Shown here: in pieces, positions 61,671 to 64,000 of the stretch
How the letters are laid out: each line of letters begins with the position of its first letter
Numbering within the stretch: position 1 is the first letter of the stretch
Assembly: GCF_001570365.1 (NCBI RefSeq)
Contig: NZ_BBYK01000070.1
Coordinates: forward strand, 1,717-65,716
Reading direction: 5' to 3'
DNA length: 64,000 nucleotides
Origin: Microtetraspora fusca
GTDB taxonomy: Bacteria; Actinomycetota; Actinomycetes; Streptosporangiales; Streptosporangiaceae
Notes under the pieces: generated by a model
Told to the model about the DNA's origin: nothing
Seen by the model: the letters and a program-made list of their open reading frames with translations, nothing else
Database searches by the model: none
Made by a program: the position numbers and the translations under genes

Positions 61671-62312
61671 ATGTCACCCGAGGAGCCGGCCCTGCGCCTG
61701 CCGCGAGCCGTCGTGTTCGCGGCGGTGTGCGTCGTCGTCTCCGCGGCCGCGCACGCCTTCGCCGGCGGCGGCACGGTCCCGCCCGAGGTGATGGCGCTCG
61801 GCGCGGTCGGCGCCCTGGCGGTCGCGTACGCGCTGAACGGGCGCGAGCGCGGTCCCCAGGCGGTGCTGGCGGCGACGATCGGCGCCCAGGTCCTGCTGCA
61901 CGAGCTGTTCGCCTGGTCCGCTCCGGCCGGGCCCGCCGCGCCGTTCCCGCCCGCGCCGGTCGTCGGGATCGGGCCGGTCGTGGGCCCCCTGCCGCCGGTG
62001 CCGCCGCCCTTCGCCGGGTCGGGCCACGCCGGCCACCTCGGCGTGGGGATGACGCTGGCCCACCTGGTCCTCGCCGTGATCACCGGCTGGTGGCTGTATC
62101 GCGGCGAGCGCGCGGTGTGGCTGATGCTGCGGCTGTGGAGCGCGGCCCCGCTGGCCGTGCTCCGATGGATCCGCGCCCTCTCGGCCGGGGTGTTCGCGCC
62201 GCCGGCCCGTCCCGTTCCGCCGTCCGAGGCCGGGCCGTATGTCGGCAGGGAGGTCGAGGCGGCGATCCACCGGCGCGGCCCGCCGCTTCGCCCCGCGCCG
62301 GCCCAGGGCTGA
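61671..62312 (+). CDS. Hypothetical membrane protein upstream of copC
   Basis: 213 residues with four or five hydrophobic segments (RAVVFAAVCVVVSAAAHAF, ALGAVGALAVAYAL, VLAATIGAQVLLHELFAW, LAHLVLAVITGWWLYRG) and a Pro/Gly-rich loop rich in small residues (PFPPAPVVGIGPVVGPLPP), plus a GHAGHLGVGM segment that could bind a metal. ATG 61671 has GGGAGG 9 nt upstream. Gene order with CopC suggests a copper-related role, but the family is not recognised. Confidence 0.6.
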   Translation: MSPEEPALRLPRAVVFAAVCVVVSAAAHAFAGGGTVPPEVMALGAVGALAVAYALNGRERGPQAVLAATIGAQVLLHELFAWSAPAGPAAPFPPAPVVGIGPVVGPLPPVPPPFAGSGHAGHLGVGMTLAHLVLAVITGWWLYRGERAVWLMLRLWSAAPLAVLRWIRALSAGVFAPPARPVPPSEAGPYVGREVEAAIHRRGPPLRPAPAQG

Positions 62313-62474
62313 CCGGCGCGGCCGTACGTCGCTCCCCGCTCCGCGGTGCGGACGACGCGGCCGCCTCCGCCGGACCGCCGGGTCCGGGCGCTTCCGACGC
62401 TCGCACGCTCCGCCGTACGGCGAGAGCGCTTTTCGGTTTTCCCGGTTAAGTCCGGATTTCGTATGGAGTCAGAG

Positions 62475-63107
62475 ATGGCCTTCCTGCCACGATTCATCCG
62501 CGGCGGTCTCATAGCCGCGCTCGGCTGCGGGATCTTCCTCACCACCGCGACGACCGCCGCCCAGGCCCACGACAGCCTGAAGAGCAGCACCCCCGCCGAG
62601 AACGCCAAGGTCACCGAGCTCAAGACGATCGAGCTCGACTACAGCGCCCAGGTCCGCTTCCCCGTCGTCGCGATGAGGGACAGTGCGGGCAAGCCGATCG
62701 CGGTCGGCGCGGCGCACGCCGAAGGGGCCAAGGTACGCGCCGACGTGACGGCACCGCTGGCGCCCGGCGGCTACGTGCTCGCCTGGCGGGTCGTCTCCTC
62801 GGACGGCCACCCCATCGAAGGGGAGATCCCGTTCACGGTGATCGGCTCGGGCGGGGCCGGGGCGGCCACGCCGGTCGCCTCCATCTCGGCGTCGAGCGCC
62901 GCCGCCACGAGCGAGCCGACGCCCGAGGCCGCCTCGTCCGTGGCCGCCCCGCCCGCCGCGCAGCCGTCCGCGTCGGCCGCCCGGGACGTGGACAGCGGGC
63001 GCGGCGCCGGAGGGTGGATCTGGGGCGGCCTCCTCGCCCTGGCCGTGGTCGGAGTCGTGATCTGGCTGCGCAACAGCAGGGGAGGCGCCCCCGGAACCCA
63101 GGGCTGA
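62475..63107 (+). CDS. CopC-like copper-binding protein with C-terminal membrane anchor
   Basis: 210 residues: signal peptide (FIRGGLIAALGCGIFLTTATTAAQA) cut before HDSLKSSTPAENAKV, so the mature N terminus starts with the His that in CopC binds Cu(II); the CopC beta-sandwich continues to SDGHPIEGEIPFTVIG. An Ala/Ser/Pro-rich linker and a final membrane helix (WIWGGLLALAVVGVVIWL) anchor it outside the membrane. ATG 62475 was preferred to 62463 because GGAG sits 6 nt upstream of it. Probably part of a copper-handling locus; a CopD partner is not in the window. Confidence 0.9.
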   Translation: MAFLPRFIRGGLIAALGCGIFLTTATTAAQAHDSLKSSTPAENAKVTELKTIELDYSAQVRFPVVAMRDSAGKPIAVGAAHAEGAKVRADVTAPLAPGGYVLAWRVVSSDGHPIEGEIPFTVIGSGGAGAATPVASISASSAAATSEPTPEAASSVAAPPAAQPSASAARDVDSGRGAGGWIWGGLLALAVVGVVIWLRNSRGGAPGTQG

Positions 63108-63121
63108 CGGGCCGGAGGAGA

Positions 63122-63144
63122 GGCCCGGCCTCTGCGGCCGGGCC
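63122..63144. terminator. Terminator between copC and the ABC gene
   Basis: GGCCCGGCC (63122-63130) and GGCCGGGCC (63136-63144) form a perfect 9-bp stem with loop TCTGC between the convergent copC and ABC-ATPase stops. Confidence 0.85.
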
Positions 63145-63156
63145 CCGGCCATCAGG

Positions 63157-63993
63157 TCAGGGCCGGAGGTCCGGCCGCAGGCCGAGCACCTCCTCCGGGC
63201 TGCGCGGGTCGGGGGCGTCCGCGGGCAGCCCGTCGACGGCGCGCAACACCCGCCCCACCGCCGGGCCCCAGGCCGGGCGGAGCGAGGCGGCGCGCAGCAG
63301 GGCGGCGTCGGTGAGCAGCGTGTCCGCCGGCCCGAAGCGCAGCTCTCCCCGCGCGATGATCGCGGCGTCCCGCGCCCATCTGTGGGCGAAGTCCACATCA
63401 TGCGTGGACGCGATGATCGTGGTGCCGTCCTCCTGCAGCCGCCGCAGCGTCTCCAGGAGCGCCTCCGTGCCCGCCGGGTCGAGACCGGCCGTGGGCTCGT
63501 CCAGGGTGAGCACCACCGGGCGCAGCGCGAGCGCCCCCGCGATCGCGACCCGCTTGCGCTGGCCGAAGGACAGCAGGTGGGTGGGCTGGTCGGCGAGGGA
63601 GGAGATCTCCATGTCCTCCAGCGCTGACGTCACGCGCGCCGCGACGGCCTCCGGAGGTAGGCCGAGGTTCAGCGGGCCGAAGGAGACGTCCTGCCCGACC
63701 GTGGCGGCGAAGAGCTGGTCGTCCGGATCCTGGTGCACGAACTGGACCCGTGTACGGAAATCGGCGAGCGCGGCGCGGCCGTAGGCGACGGGCCGGCCGT
63801 CCAGCAGGACCCGGCCCGCCGCCGGGCGCAGCCCCCCGCACAGGAGGCGCAGCAGCGTGGTCTTCCCGCCGCCGTTGGGCCCGAGCACGGCGAGGGAGGT
63901 TCCTCGGGCCACCTCCAGGCTGAGCTCGGAGAAGACCGGGGCGGCCCCCGGATACGCGTACGAGAGCCGGTCGGCGGCGAGCACCGCGGTCAT
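63157..63993 (-). CDS. CbiO/EcfA-type ABC transporter ATPase
   Basis: 278 residues, complete: Walker [18 protein letters not shown] near residue 37, Q-loop [27 protein letters not shown] (the CbiO-type Q-loop with DPDDQ), signature [17 protein letters not shown] in place of LSGGQ, Walker [14 protein letters not shown] and the switch His in STHDVDF. This is the energy-coupling ATPase of cobalt/nickel or vitamin uptake (ECF-type) transporters. Its membrane partners (CbiQ and a substrate protein) should lie upstream of the right window edge, 3' of position 63993 on the plus-strand map. Start ATG 63993 is at the edge and not confirmed by upstream context. Confidence 0.92.
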   Translation of the reverse strand: MTAVLAADRLSYAYPGAAPVFSELSLEVARGTSLAVLGPNGGGKTTLLRLLCGGLRPAAGRVLLDGRPVAYGRAALADFRTRVQFVHQDPDDQLFAATVGQDVSFGPLNLGLPPEAVAARVTSALEDMEISSLADQPTHLLSFGQRKRVAIAGALALRPVVLTLDEPTAGLDPAGTEALLETLRRLQEDGTTIIASTHDVDFAHRWARDAAIIARGELRFGPADTLLTDAALLRAASLRPAWGPAVGRVLRAVDGLPADAPDPRSPEEVLGLRPDLRP

Positions 63994-64000
63994 TGCGGGC

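Overview
The window is very GC-rich DNA (third codon positions almost all G or C, GTG starts frequent, long antisense shadow ORFs everywhere) with typical actinomycete families: HelD/HelR-like helicase, SoxR with [2Fe-2S] cysteines, PucR, Lrp/AsnC, RsbW-like ATPase, UspA pairs, Tat-exported flavoprotein. It most likely comes from a filamentous actinobacterium, plausibly of the Streptosporangiales; the order-level guess is inference. No rRNA, tRNA, CRISPR array, transposase or integrase was recognised.

Layout. 0-5.8 kb: flavin-dependent (luciferase-like) oxidoreductase preceded by an 18-bp tandem array, a VOC protein, a CsoR-family regulator with its own palindromic operator, a TetR regulator divergent from a HelD/HelR-like helicase across a 30-bp operator, and a NUDIX hydrolase. 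5.9-14.3 kb: secreted M9 collagenase (minus), NarL-type two-component system, DUF418 membrane protein, RsbW-like ATPase, LysR regulator and a small secreted protein. 14.4-17.2 kb: a hypothetical, a remnant of an ECF41-type sigma factor, soxR, an Lrp regulator and tryptophan 2,3-dioxygenase.

17.3-30.6 kb is the centrepiece: two overlapping NRPS genes on the minus strand, A-T-C-A-T followed by C-A-T-C-A-T-TE, with an MFS exporter fused in frame to the C terminus of the second enzyme. The thioesterase has a GHCVG nucleophile elbow (Cys, not Ser). The last two modules carry almost identical, unusual adenylation pockets. The simplest reading is a four-residue peptide released by a cysteine thioesterase and exported by a transporter that is part of the same polypeptide. 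A palindrome sits in the NRPS promoter and a strong hairpin separates the 3' ends of NRPS and kynA.

30.9-45 kb: a large DUF6493-like protein, a Tat-exported FAD oxidoreductase, then a compact minus-strand operon with two DUF917 proteins, two hydantoinase/oxoprolinase-like proteins and one NCS1 permease, divergent from a PucR regulator; next a CPD photolyase. 45-50.8 kb: a broken ECF sigma factor, an NAD-dependent epimerase/DUF2867 protein, OsmC, two tandem UspA proteins and a cytochrome P450.

50.9-58.7 kb is a complete aromatic meta-cleavage pathway in two plus-strand blocks: hydratase, acylating acetaldehyde dehydrogenase and aldolase under an IclR regulator, and FAD hydroxylase, type I extradiol dioxygenase and ring-fission hydrolase under a TetR regulator with a perfect 22-bp operator. 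58.8-64 kb: GNAT/acetate-CoA ligase fusion, a membrane protein, CopC and a CbiO-type ABC ATPase. Several proteins contain linkers made of 4-residue repeats encoded by 12-bp tandem repeats, suggesting recurrent slippage expansion in this genome.
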